In this document: positions 29,629 through 37,981 of the stretch, piece after piece | Position numbering within the stretch: the first letter of the stretch is position 1 | Layout: the number at the start of each line of letters is the position of its first letter | Assembly: GCF_028898845.1 (NCBI RefSeq) | Contig: NZ_CP118574.1 | Coordinates: 8,481,001 to 8,545,000 of the forward strand | Length of the DNA stretch: 64,000 bases | Direction: 5' to 3' | From: Streptomyces sp. WZ-12 | GTDB lineage: Bacteria; Actinomycetota; Actinomycetes; Streptomycetales; Streptomycetaceae | Notes under the pieces: model-generated | The model's input: the letters and a program-made list of their open reading frames with translations, nothing else | What the model was told of the DNA's origin: nothing | Database searches by the model: none | Position numbers and translations under genes: made by a program

Positions 29629-30510
29629 TCAGCGGCAGCCGAGCTTGCCGTACCGCGCATCGCCGGTCCATGAGCCGTTCGCCCACTTCTCCGGGGTGGC
29701 CGGGGTGAAGCCGTAGGCCCTGCCGAGCTGATCCGTGAACCACTTGGCGAACGCGGCCGAACCCTGCTGGCACGAGTGGATACCGTCGGACGCCCGCTGG
29801 GCCTTCCCGCCCTTGGCGTCGGTACCCCACAGCGCGGAGGCGTCCAGGAACCGGACCTTGCCGCCGCTGCGGTCGGCGACCTCCTTGGCCGCCTTCGGCG
29901 CGCTGGCGATCGCACCCTCGTACTTCTTGTAGAAGTCGTCGATCTTGAACGGCGGGGCCGAGACGAGCACCAACTCGGCGCCCGCCTGCTCCGCGGTCTT
30001 CGCCAGCTTCTCGTACGAGGCCCGCTGCTGGTCCTGGGTGCCCCAGTCGTAGGTGGTGATCTGGTACGCGATCACGTCCGGATGGAACGCCCCGACGTTC
30101 TTCGCCACGTCCTTCCAGGTGTCCGCCGCGATCGGCGCGGCCATCTTGTCGCCCTCGACGACCGTGCCACCCCCGTCGGACGCCGCGTTCTTGAACGCCA
30201 CACCGCTCGCTTTCAGCGCGGCCTCCAGCGGTGGAGCCTCGGCACCGGCAATGGAGTCCCCCATCCACAGCACCTTCTTGCTCTTCTGCACCGCCTCGGT
30301 GGCATCCGCCTTCCCGGCGCCGTCCGCACCGCCGGACTTCCCACAGCCGGTCAGCGCGACGCCAGTCACCGTCGTGACGGCGACGAGGGCGGCGAGAACA
30401 CCCCGCCGCTGGCGGGTGCGGCTCCGGTGGCCGGGGCTGTGCTGGGTGCGCGGGGACTGGTCGTCGGCGTGATCGTGCTGTCGCGGCGTGAAGCCGTTGT
30501 CGTTGTTCAT
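29629..30510 (-). CDS. SGNH/GDSL-like lipoprotein
   Basis: 293 residues. A twin-arginine-like run (RTRQRRGVLAALVAV) leads to the lipobox LTGC, so it is anchored outside the membrane. VLWMGDSIAGAEAP is the GDS block with the nucleophile Ser, DVIAYQITTYDWG the N block, and DGIHSCQQGS the Asp-x-x-His block. It likely moves or removes acyl groups together with the acyltransferase-3 protein 67 bp downstream. ATG 30510 is chosen; an upstream frame extension is not coding-like. Confidence 0.87.
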   Translation of the reverse strand: MNNDNGFTPRQHDHADDQSPRTQHSPGHRSRTRQRRGVLAALVAVTTVTGVALTGCGKSGGADGAGKADATEAVQKSKKVLWMGDSIAGAEAPPLEAALKASGVAFKNAASDGGGTVVEGDKMAAPIAADTWKDVAKNVGAFHPDVIAYQITTYDWGTQDQQRASYEKLAKTAEQAGAELVLVSAPPFKIDDFYKKYEGAIASAPKAAKEVADRSGGKVRFLDASALWGTDAKGGKAQRASDGIHSCQQGSAAFAKWFTDQLGRAYGFTPATPEKWANGSWTGDARYGKLGCR

Positions 30511-30643
30511 GCGCCCAGACAAACAGCGCCCCGAGCCGCCAGGCCCGGCGGTCACCTTCCGGTCACATAACGGGAAAGGGGCAGTCACACGGCGAGCGGG
30601 CCGCCTCGCGTCCCGCCGCCGCTCGTGGTCCGAGCAACCGCAA

Positions 30644-30683
30644 GAACCGCCCCGCTGCTGCCGTGGCAGGGGCGGGGCGGTTC
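30644..30683 (-). terminator. 12-bp perfect stem hairpin
   Basis: GAACCGCCCCGC and GCGGGGCGGTTC pair perfectly, with a further CTGCC/GGCAG inner pairing, immediately after the stop of the small gene at 30689 on the minus strand. It also separates it from the SGNH gene. Confidence 0.75.
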
Positions 30684-30688
30684 GTCGT

Positions 30689-30922
30689 TCAACTTGAGGC
30701 CGGGCGACCAGGTACGGAGTCCGCCCAGTCGGCGAGCAGTTGCTCGTACTCGGCTTGCTCCTCCGGGGACAGTGCCCGGCTGGCACGGGCGGCCATGAAC
30801 GCGCGTATCCGCTCGTTGGCCTCGGAGGCGGCGTCTGGGACGGATTTGGGCGCCATGTCCCAGATGGTATAGCCATGACGTTCTATGGCCATTGCCACGC
30901 TTAGCTGGCCTTTACGTGGCAT
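30689..30922 (-). CDS. small hypothetical protein
   Basis: 77 residues, or 67 from the second ATG at 30892. The C-terminal part ANERIRAFMAARASRALSPEEQAEYEQLLADWADSV is an amphipathic helix-turn-helix-like hairpin seen in small actinobacterial proteins of unknown role. A terminator hairpin follows directly, supporting a real gene. I do not recognise a family. Confidence 0.55.
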   Translation of the reverse strand: MPRKGQLSVAMAIERHGYTIWDMAPKSVPDAASEANERIRAFMAARASRALSPEEQAEYEQLLADWADSVPGRPASS

Positions 30923-31114
30923 GGCCCTCGCGGCACGTTTTCCCGGACGACGGAGCCGGCCCGCTCGTCATCGTTCGGATGAAGCCTCGGCTTCGACCGG
31001 ACGATCTACAAGCCCGCGCCGTGGCTATTCGCCCGCGGCGTTGCTCGTGGTCCGCACCCGTTCCGCACCCGGCGATTTCCGCCGGCCGGACACCGGGCTG
31101 GGTCTTGCCTTGGC

Positions 31115-31717
31115 CTAATGGACCATGTTCCACATCTGGTACCGGTTGGTGTGGTTGTAGCAGGTGGTCCTGGCGACCTGGGCGCCCTGCGGGTGGCCCT
31201 GGTCCCACAGCAACTGGTTCCAGTGTCCGTCCTGCCCGCGATCAAGGCAGAGCACCTCGTTGAGATTGGAGTCCGCCTGGTAGTTGGCGAACTGCCAACT
31301 GTTGCGAGGGTTGCCGGAGCCGTTGCCGACCCAGGTCATGTTCCACTGGTCGTGGTAGTCGCTCGAACTGCACCCTGCCGCTCGGGTTGCGTACCAGCCA
31401 CTGCCTGTCGAGACGGAATGCGACCACTGGACTCGCAGGCAGTTGCCCTCCTTGCGATGGACGATCTCCACCCGGTCGTAGTAGCCACCGACGTTGCCGT
31501 CGTAGGACACGACGTTCCACCGCTGCCACGGATTACCGGGCTGGCACGGATTGGTGTAGACATCGCCGCCGTTGGAGTCCAGGCAGCGGCCGGTGGCGTA
31601 GTCCTGGAGCATCACGTTGTACTGGTAGGTGTTCGCCTGGGCGGTGCCCGTCGTTCCCGCCACGGCAGCAGCCGCCAGCGCGCCGGCCACCAGTGCCGAT
31701 CTCACCTTTAGGTTCAC
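31115..31717 (-). CDS. secreted ricin-type beta-trefoil lectin protein
   Basis: 200 residues. A Sec signal (VRSALVAGALAAAAVAGTTGTAQA, cleavage near 29) precedes one trefoil domain with the QxW-type repeats QRWNVV, DQWNMT and a final YQMWNMVH, plus paired cysteines (RCLDS, NPCQP, NCLRV, GCSSS, LCLDR, TTCYN). It probably binds a carbohydrate outside the cell. No catalytic domain is attached. The GTG start lies 12 bp from a perfect inverted repeat. Confidence 0.88.
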   Translation of the reverse strand: MNLKVRSALVAGALAAAAVAGTTGTAQANTYQYNVMLQDYATGRCLDSNGGDVYTNPCQPGNPWQRWNVVSYDGNVGGYYDRVEIVHRKEGNCLRVQWSHSVSTGSGWYATRAAGCSSSDYHDQWNMTWVGNGSGNPRNSWQFANYQADSNLNEVLCLDRGQDGHWNQLLWDQGHPQGAQVARTTCYNHTNRYQMWNMVH

Positions 31718-31728
31718 CGAGAGTCCTC

Positions 31729-31757
31729 TCTCCCCGTACCTCAGTGGTACGGGGAGA
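31729..31757. promoter_or_regulatory. perfect inverted repeat next to lectin start
   Basis: TCTCCCCGTACC-TCAGT-GGTACGGGGAGA: 12-bp perfect arms, 12 bp upstream of the lectin GTG on the minus strand. It may be an operator, or, in RNA, a hairpin immediately before the ribosome site that controls translation or stability. Confidence 0.7.
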
Positions 31758-32017
31758 ACCCTGACAGGTGAGCGAACGGGCCGATAGGAGACGGAAGTTC
31801 AAGAAACGGTTCATTCCGCTCTCGGTGCCCGCGCGCTCAACCCGCCGGGAACTCCGGGTTTCACCGGGGGCGTTGAGATCCGATGTAGGGCCTGCCCACC
31901 TTGCTCAGGCACCCGCCGGAGTGCCCCTGGGTCGGCGTCGCGTGATCCCACGAGGCTCGGACCACACAGCGGTACGGCGGCTCAACCCATCGGACGCGCC
32001 CAAGCTCCCGGCCCGCC

Positions 32018-32923
32018 TCATCGACCGAGAACGGTGAGGTGTTCGGGATGAACGCGGGCGTGGTCCCGGGCTGTGGTGAGGAATGCGGTGATGAGGGGGT
32101 GCGGTGCGGGGCGGGAGAAGGCGTCCAGGGTGCGGCGGTGGCGGGGGGTGAGGCGGAGGACGGCACCGGGGAAGTCGGGGGTGAGGATGTTGGCGGGGAC
32201 GACGGCGACGCCCAGCCCGGCGGCGACGAGGCGGGGGAGGGCGGCGGTCTGGGTGGAGCGGATGGCGGGGCTGGGGGTGAACCCGGCCTCGGCGCACAGG
32301 CGGCTGACGATCGCGGACAGGCCGTGCGAAGGTCCGTACAACACCCAGCGGCGGTCGGCGAGTTGGGCGAGGCGGACGGTTCGGCGTCCGGCCAGCGGGT
32401 CGCCGGGCGGGGTGATCACCACGAACTCCTCGGCGCCCAGCGGGTGATGGGGACCGTCCCAGCCTGCCGGCAGGGGCCCGATCGCGACGTCGGCGGTGGC
32501 GCCCGCGATGGACGCGACGAACGCGCCGAGATCACCGTACTCGTGCAGGACGACATCGACGTGCGGGTGACGGTCGTGCCAGGCGGCCAGGACGGAGGGG
32601 ACCACGCCGAGCGCGACGGACAGGACCGTGGCCAGGTGCAGTTCCCCGTGGATCATGCCGGCGACGGCGCGCGCGGCTCCCGTAGCGCGCTCGGCACCCG
32701 CGAGGGAGTGGCGGGCGCCCGGCAGGAAGGCGCGGCCCGCGGGGGTGAGGTGGGCGCCGCGCGGGGTGCGCTCCAAGAGCGGGGTGCCGACGGTGCGTTC
32801 CAGGGCCTTGAGTTGTTGGGACAGGGTGGGCTGGCTGATGCGCAGGTGGGCGGCGGCCTCGGTGAGGGAGCCGTGATCGACGACGGCCAGGAGGTATGCG
32901 AGCTGCCGGAGGGTCGCGGACAT
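32018..32923 (-). CDS. LysR-family transcriptional regulator
   Basis: 301 residues. The N-terminal winged HTH is typical: LRQLAYLLAVVDHGSLTEAAAHLRISQPTLSQQLKALERTVGTPLLERTPRGAHLTPAG. The effector domain follows from about residue 90 (GELHLATVLSVALGVVPSVLAAWHDRHPHVDVVL). It is divergent from the glyoxalase/YVTN pair with a T-N11-A palindrome between, so it probably controls that pair and itself. Confidence 0.93.
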   Translation of the reverse strand: MSATLRQLAYLLAVVDHGSLTEAAAHLRISQPTLSQQLKALERTVGTPLLERTPRGAHLTPAGRAFLPGARHSLAGAERATGAARAVAGMIHGELHLATVLSVALGVVPSVLAAWHDRHPHVDVVLHEYGDLGAFVASIAGATADVAIGPLPAGWDGPHHPLGAEEFVVITPPGDPLAGRRTVRLAQLADRRWVLYGPSHGLSAIVSRLCAEAGFTPSPAIRSTQTAALPRLVAAGLGVAVVPANILTPDFPGAVLRLTPRHRRTLDAFSRPAPHPLITAFLTTARDHARVHPEHLTVLGR

Positions 32924-32937
32924 GGCCCAAGGTTAGA

Positions 32938-32954
32938 CATAGCGCAAGACTATG
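32938..32954. promoter_or_regulatory. LysR-type T-N11-A operator
   Basis: CATAG-CGCAAGA-CTATG, a 5-bp inverted repeat with the T-N11-A spacing of LysR sites, 15 bp upstream of the regulator start and about 100 bp before the glyoxalase start. A further CTATG half-like element occurs near 32983. Confidence 0.65.
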
Positions 32955-33050
32955 GCTTTATTTGAAATTTCTTCTTTGCTCTATGCCTGGCGTGCTCCTA
33001 GCGTGGAGGGCGTCTCTGCACGAACGGGATGGGAAGGAACCCCGATCGCC

Positions 33051-33545
33051 ATGAACACCGCCCCCCGACTGCACCGCGGATTCGACCATTTCGCCCTCCG
33101 CGCCGCCGACTTCGACGCCACCGTCCGCTTCTACCGCGAGGCCCTCGGCTTCACGGTCGCCCACGAATGGACCTCGCCGGACGCCGTGCGCCGCTCCGCG
33201 TTCCTCGACTCCGGCAACGGCAGCTACCTGGAGCTGTTCGATGCCACCACCGCCGTCCCCGGCGGCCCGGCCCACCCCGACCACGCCGCCCCCGCCCCCA
33301 GCGACGAGGCGCGCGCCGCCCACAACGCACTGCTGCACATCGCGCTGCGCACCGACGACGTGGACGCCGCGTACGCCCACGCCCTCGCGCACGGCGCCCG
33401 AGAGATGCAGTCCCCCGCCGACCTGTCCCAGACCGGCCTCAACGGGCACCCGGACGGCACGATCCGCATAGCGTTCGTCTACGGCCTGGACGGCGAGGTC
33501 ATCGAGTTCATCCGCCGCGCCGACTTCCCAGGCACCGTCCAGTGA
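33051..33545 (+). CDS. VOC/glyoxalase-family metalloenzyme
   Basis: 164 residues with two beta-alpha-beta-beta-beta modules: FDHFALRAADFDATVRFYREALGFTVAHEW and LLHIALRTDDVDAAYAHALAHGA. Candidate metal ligands are His16-type in FDHFAL, Glu in YLELFD, His in LLHIAL and Glu in GEVIEFI. Members include glyoxalase I and ring-cleaving dioxygenases; the substrate is unknown. ATG 33051 follows GGAAGGAA. Its stop overlaps the next gene's GTG, so the two are co-translated. Confidence 0.87.
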   Translation: MNTAPRLHRGFDHFALRAADFDATVRFYREALGFTVAHEWTSPDAVRRSAFLDSGNGSYLELFDATTAVPGGPAHPDHAAPAPSDEARAAHNALLHIALRTDDVDAAYAHALAHGAREMQSPADLSQTGLNGHPDGTIRIAFVYGLDGEVIEFIRRADFPGTVQ

Positions 33546-34603
33546 GCGCCCCGGCGCCCCGCCGTCCGGTCTTGGCGGTGGTCACCTCCACCGGCCAGGC
33601 ACTGCGGTTCTTCGACGGCCTCTCCTACGAGCCGCTCGGCGACCTGCCCGTGATCGCGCAGCCGCACGAGATCGCCGCCGACCCGGACCGGGGCCTGCTG
33701 TACGTCTCGCACACCTACCGCTCCGGCGTCTACACCGCGCCCGGCGCCAAGGCCCACGAGATCTCCGTCATCGACCCCTACCGTCGCGAACTGCTCGACG
33801 TCATCCCCCTCGACCCGGAACACGCGCCGCACGGCCTCGCCCTCGACGCGCCGCACGGACTCCTCTACGCCACCGTGGAGGCGGGCGGGAACGGTGGCGG
33901 GGCGGTGCTCGCGATCGACACCGCCACCCGCAAGGTCACCGCGCGCATCCCGGTCGGCGCGGCCGGCCCGCACTGGCTCGCCGTCACCCCGGACGGCACC
34001 AGGGCCTACACCGCCAACAAGGAAGCCCCGTTCGTGTCCGTCCTGGACCTGGAACGCGGCACGCTCACCGGGCGCATCCCCATGCCGCACGGTACGGAGG
34101 AGATCGCCCTCGCCCCCGACGGCAGGTGGCTCTACTCCACCGCAGCAATGATCAACTACGCCGGCGGGGACGCCGATCAGCCACCGGCCGCGCTGAAGGT
34201 CATCGACACCGAACGCGACGAGGTGACCGCCACGCTTCCGCTCCCACACCCCCCGTCCGCCGTCCACGTCACCCGCGACGGCCAGGTCCTGACCGGCCTC
34301 GTCCGCTTCAGCGCACCAGGCACCCCCGCCGACGGCCAACTCGCCGTCCACCGCCCCGAAGGCACCTCCGGCGCACTGGCACCGCACTTCACCACCGACG
34401 TCGGCAAGGTGCCCCTGACCATCCGCAGCACCCCTGACAACGAACGGGCCTTCGTCGCCAACCTCCGCTCCGGCACCCTGCACGTCATCGACCTACGGAC
34501 CGGAACCCCGCTGCACGTCCTCGACATCGACCCCGGCGACGCCGCCCACCTACAAGGCGCCCACGGCATCGCCTACCTCCCACCCGACCCCCAACACCCG
34601 TAG
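33542..34603 (+). CDS. YncE/YVTN beta-propeller protein
   Basis: 353 residues. Seven repeated strands with the YVTN-type signature HGLALDAPHGLLYATVEAGG, HWLAVTPDGTRAYTANKE, EIALAPDGRWLYST and FVANLRSGTLHVIDLRTG form a propeller. There is no signal peptide, so it acts in the cytoplasm, possibly as a lactonase-like or binding protein. Start GTG 33542 overlaps the glyoxalase stop by 4 bp. Both genes are divergent from the LysR regulator. Confidence 0.83.
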   Translation: MSAPAPRRPVLAVVTSTGQALRFFDGLSYEPLGDLPVIAQPHEIAADPDRGLLYVSHTYRSGVYTAPGAKAHEISVIDPYRRELLDVIPLDPEHAPHGLALDAPHGLLYATVEAGGNGGGAVLAIDTATRKVTARIPVGAAGPHWLAVTPDGTRAYTANKEAPFVSVLDLERGTLTGRIPMPHGTEEIALAPDGRWLYSTAAMINYAGGDADQPPAALKVIDTERDEVTATLPLPHPPSAVHVTRDGQVLTGLVRFSAPGTPADGQLAVHRPEGTSGALAPHFTTDVGKVPLTIRSTPDNERAFVANLRSGTLHVIDLRTGTPLHVLDIDPGDAAHLQGAHGIAYLPPDPQHP

Positions 34604-34737
34604 CGCAACGGGCAAGACCGTTACCCACTTCCCCAAGGATCACCGTCTGGACCGCACCGCCGTCAAGTACCGCATCGCAACGACGCCCCCGACGGCGGCT
34701 GGGGCCCGATGACCGAACTCACCCCGAGGAACGCTCC

Positions 34738-35052
34738 ATGACCTACCACGTACTGGCACAGTTCGACGTACCGGCGGAACGGCGCGGGGACTTCACCGCC
34801 GCCGCCCTCTTCGACGCCCGGACATCCCTGGCCACCGAGCAAGGCACCCTCCGCTTCGAGGTCATCCACGACGAGGCCGACCCCAACCGCTTCTACCTCG
34901 ACGAGGTCTACACCGACCGCGCGGCCTTCGACGCCCACTGCCAGGGCGAGGTCTTGAAGAAGTTCTACGAGCTCGTCCCCTACGCGACGGGCCGGGTGTT
35001 GTTCAAGGGCGAACGCATCGACCACGACCGACCTCAGGAATCGACGGCCTGA
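34738..35052 (+). CDS. antibiotic-biosynthesis-monooxygenase (ABM) fold protein
   Basis: 104 residues, the size and pattern of one dimeric alpha/beta ABM barrel: YHVLAQFDVPAERRGDFTAAA, EQGTLRFEVIHDEADPNRFYLDEVYTDRAAFDAHCQG. Relatives are cofactor-free quinone-forming monooxygenases or autoinducer-degrading LsrG-like proteins. It stands just before the end of the large minus-strand cluster, convergent to it. Confidence 0.85.
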   Translation: MTYHVLAQFDVPAERRGDFTAAALFDARTSLATEQGTLRFEVIHDEADPNRFYLDEVYTDRAAFDAHCQGEVLKKFYELVPYATGRVLFKGERIDHDRPQESTA

Positions 35053-35287
35053 CGTCCGCGAACCGGAAGAATCACCCGGCAGGACATGGACGGGCAAGCG
35101 CGCCGTCGACAAGGGCGGGTGGCCCCGTCCGCGCGCAAGCCGGCAGGGGCTGCGTGCGGACGGGGCTGTCGGCCATGCCCTCATCGCGGAGCGGGACCCC
35201 GATCAGGCGGCGGACCGAGGAGGGGGCCTGGGCTCGCCGCTGACTGTGCCGATGAGCGGTACCGACTCCGCAGCGCCGGGGCGTCGT

Positions 35288-36628
35288 TCAAGGCTCGGAC
35301 CGGACATGTGCTCCCAGCTTCACCAGGTCGGTGACCAAGTCCTCATAGCCGCGCACGAGATGTTCGGCGCCGTGCACCCGGACCTGGCCGGGCACCGCGA
35401 GGGCGGCGAGCAGGAGGGCGGCCGCGGCGCGGAGGTCGCCGCCGGCCACCGACTGGTCCGGTCGGTGGGGCGGACAGCCGCCGCGTATCCGGGCCCGGGC
35501 CTCGGTCACCTCGATGTCGGCGCCGAGCCGTCGGAGTTCCGGGACGTGCGTGAAGCGGCGGCGCCACACGGTTTCCCGGAGGTGCGAGACACCCGGTGCG
35601 AGCGTCGCCAGGAGCATGAAGAAGGGCTGACTGTCGCTGTAGATGCCGTGCGAGGCGACCGTGACGTCGACCGGCGCGTCGGGTGGCTCGCCGGTCAAAT
35701 CCAGGGTGTCTGCCGTGGGTTGCCAGTCCAGGCCCATGTCACGGGCGACGGCGATCTCCGGTGCCAGGCCCGTCGCCAGGCGGTCCGGCGTCAGGCCGGT
35801 CAGTCGGATCGTGCTCCGGGTCAGGGCGGCGGCCGTGGCCCAGGTGACCACCGTGATCAGATCGCTGACCAGCATGTGCCGCACGGGACGGCCGTGACCG
35901 CCGTCCGGTCGGCCCTCGATCAGCAGATCGCCCTCGGGCGTGTAGCGCGCGGGGCGGCCGGTGGCGTCGAGCAGCCGGACCAGCTCAGTGACGTCGGGTT
36001 TCGGGTAGGGGTGCCGCAGCCGGGTGGTGCCCCGTGCCGAAGCCGCGGTGAGGATCGCCATCTTGGTGGCCCCCGAGTACAGCGGACCGGTGCGCAGCTC
36101 CCGGTCCGATGTCCAGTCGCGCAGGTCCAGTTCGCAAGCGGTCAGCCGGTCGGCGCGCACGGTCAGGGAACCATCGGGACCGACCGTGACCTCGGCGCCG
36201 AACCGCTGGAGCACCTCGGCGTACTGGCGCACCGGACGGGCGCCGGAGCCTTCGTCGCCGATCTGGCAACCGCCGGCGACCGGAAGGTGTACCCGGCCGG
36301 AGCGGGCCAGGAGGGCGGGCAGCAGGTAGACCGCACCGTGGATGCGATCGACCAACTGCGGGTCCAGTGACTGCCCGGTCAGGCCCGAGGGGTCGACGAG
36401 CACCCTGCGACCGTTCTCGTGCACCCGGGCCCCGAGTGCCTGCGCCAAGGCGAGCAGCACCCGGGTCTCCTCGATGGCGGGGCAGTTGTCGATCGTCACC
36501 GCCGAGCGCCCGGTGAGCGCGCCGGCCAGGACGGTGACGAAGGCGTGCTTGAACCCCGGTACGCGAAGTTCGCCACGCAGTTCGTGGCCGCCCTGCACCA
36601 ACAGCGCGGGCGAGGAGTCGGCGCTCAC
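35288..36628 (-). CDS. MurA/NikO-type enolpyruvyl transferase, last gene of C-nucleoside operon
   Basis: 446 residues with the EPSP-synthase fold. The MurA catalytic loop cysteine is retained (Cys121 in AGGCQIGDEGSGARPV, aligned to MurA Cys115), but the loop has an insertion and the MurA KN pair is Lys-His (GFKHA, residues 26-30), suggesting a different acceptor. NikO and PolA of nikkomycin/polyoxin clusters are such relatives and put enolpyruvate on the 3'-OH of UMP. Next to a TruD-type enzyme, the likely acceptor is pseudouridine monophosphate. The GTG start overlaps the previous stop (GTGA). Confidence 0.87.
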   Translation of the reverse strand: MSADSSPALLVQGGHELRGELRVPGFKHAFVTVLAGALTGRSAVTIDNCPAIEETRVLLALAQALGARVHENGRRVLVDPSGLTGQSLDPQLVDRIHGAVYLLPALLARSGRVHLPVAGGCQIGDEGSGARPVRQYAEVLQRFGAEVTVGPDGSLTVRADRLTACELDLRDWTSDRELRTGPLYSGATKMAILTAASARGTTRLRHPYPKPDVTELVRLLDATGRPARYTPEGDLLIEGRPDGGHGRPVRHMLVSDLITVVTWATAAALTRSTIRLTGLTPDRLATGLAPEIAVARDMGLDWQPTADTLDLTGEPPDAPVDVTVASHGIYSDSQPFFMLLATLAPGVSHLRETVWRRRFTHVPELRRLGADIEVTEARARIRGGCPPHRPDQSVAGGDLRAAAALLLAALAVPGQVRVHGAEHLVRGYEDLVTDLVKLGAHVRSEP

Positions 36629-37683
36629 CGCGCGACCGCCTGGAGCTGGTGGAAGAACTGGCCGACCGCGGTGGTGCCGTAAGAGCCCGAGCCGAGGAAG
36701 AACTTGAGCGTGCACCTCCACGCCCCCGAGGCGCTCTCGTCCTCGGTGACCTCGCCAACGCGTACCTGGGTCTGCACGGCGGCCGGCCGCGCCGAGGGGG
36801 ATGAGGTCAGCTGCCCGTCCCGCCAACGCCAGCTGTCGTAGCGCAGGCCCAGGCCGTCCCGCAGCACTGCCAGGACCCCGTCGGCAGTGGTGGGGAACAG
36901 GTACGGAATGCCCTCGCGCACCTCTCGGACCATGGCGTCAGCGCAGTTCGTGCGGACCAGGTCGCTCACCTGACGGTTCCAGGCGGCGGAGGCATGGGAG
37001 GAGAGGAAGAAGGCGACCCGGCGCTGGTCCAGAGAGCTGAAGAACTCGGCGGCGGGGCCGGTGAACCGCCGCGCGGCGGTCGCCTCGGCGGAGCCGGACT
37101 CGCGGACCAGCTCCAGGGCGCGGCCGTGGTCGCCGTCGAGGAGTGCCTGGCCTATCAGGTGGGTGCGTTTGGGTCCCGTGGGCACTCCGAACCGCTGGGT
37201 GTCGTAGTAGTTGACGAAGTACAGGCTGCGCCGGCCGCGGATGCCGTCGAGCCGTTCGGCCTGCGTCTGGTTCAGATGACGCACCACGATGTGGAAGCTG
37301 TTGCCGTCCAACTCGCCCACCCCGAGCGCCAACGGGCCGTAGCCGTGGTGACGCAACATCAGGAAGGGCGGGTGGCCCTGTTGGTGTTCGCCCGCGCCGT
37401 GTTCGGTGTTGAACGCCTCGATGCGTTCGAGGGTCAACGGGCCGGTGAGGGAGATGAGTTGGTCGGTGATCGCGTCCTCGTCCTTGAGCCCCGCGTAGCC
37501 GACCTCGCGCGCGTCCAGATCACAGAAGGCGGACAGCGTGTCGATCGCCTCGAAGGTGGTGTAGCCACGCTTGCGCAGCCGCACGTAGTGGTACGGGGTG
37601 CCTGCGGCGCCCGGTGCGGTGGTGGGCAGGACCAGGCTCTCCGAAACCAGGAAGTCGGCTGGGAACTTCTTCAGCAGCGTCAT
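36625..37683 (-). CDS. TruD-type pseudouridine synthase, biosynthetic
   Basis: 352 residues, close to E. coli TruD. The family motifs are present: VGYAGLKDEDAITDQL with catalytic Asp68 and NYYDTQRFGVP (158-168). TruD normally isomerises U13 of tRNA-Glu, and most actinobacteria lack it; here it sits between biosynthetic genes, as does the TruD homologue that makes the C-C glycosidic bond in malayamycin. I infer that it supplies pseudouridine or its 5'-phosphate as the C-nucleoside core. The start is ATG 37683, 4 bp after the methyltransferase relic. Confidence 0.88.
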   Translation of the reverse strand: MTLLKKFPADFLVSESLVLPTTAPGAAGTPYHYVRLRKRGYTTFEAIDTLSAFCDLDAREVGYAGLKDEDAITDQLISLTGPLTLERIEAFNTEHGAGEHQQGHPPFLMLRHHGYGPLALGVGELDGNSFHIVVRHLNQTQAERLDGIRGRRSLYFVNYYDTQRFGVPTGPKRTHLIGQALLDGDHGRALELVRESGSAEATAARRFTGPAAEFFSSLDQRRVAFFLSSHASAAWNRQVSDLVRTNCADAMVREVREGIPYLFPTTADGVLAVLRDGLGLRYDSWRWRDGQLTSSPSARPAAVQTQVRVGEVTEDESASGAWRCTLKFFLGSGSYGTTAVGQFFHQLQAVAR

Positions 37684-37687
37684 CGGT

Positions 37688-37981
37688 TCACCGCCGCCCA
37701 CGGAGCAGGGCCGGTTGGACCGACCCCCGCGCGGGGGCGGAGCCGGAACGTCGTGTAGCCATGGGGGCCTCCTCGAACTGGGCGGCATCGAAGTCCGCTC
37801 CGTGGACGTGCTCGAACGCCTTGCGGGACGGGAAGCGGTCTCCGGTGTGGTGCACCAGCCACGCGCCGGGGCGCAGTTGGCGGACCGCCTGGTGCCTGAC
37901 CGCGTTGCGCGGGTTGGGGCTCACCCCGAAGTGCCTGGTCCGCGGTGTCACGGTGCGGCCCGCGGGTTGCTCGCTAGGCAC
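37688..37981 (-). pseudogene. relic: C-terminal domain of a SAM methyltransferase, frameshifted
   Basis: 97 codons starting GTG 37981, overlapping the ATP-grasp stop. RPGAWLVHHTGDRFPSRKAFEHVHG and ADFDAAQFEEAP align closely with RTGAWLAHRAGDRFLTREAFRRVHG and TVFDGARFEEAP of the intact methyltransferase at 54974. After EEAP the match continues only in another frame (HGYTTFRLRPRAGVGPTGPAP versus NGYAMFWRRPRVGAGPTDPAL), so one base was lost near 37758. The catalytic SAM domain is missing altogether. It remains embedded in the operon spacing, so it could be translated, but it cannot be a methyltransferase. Confidence 0.8.

Noticed and set aside
30885..31263. Overlapping plus-strand frames left of the lectin gene
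   Set aside because: No conserved pattern; the region is the promoter of 30689-30922 and downstream sequence of the lectin gene.
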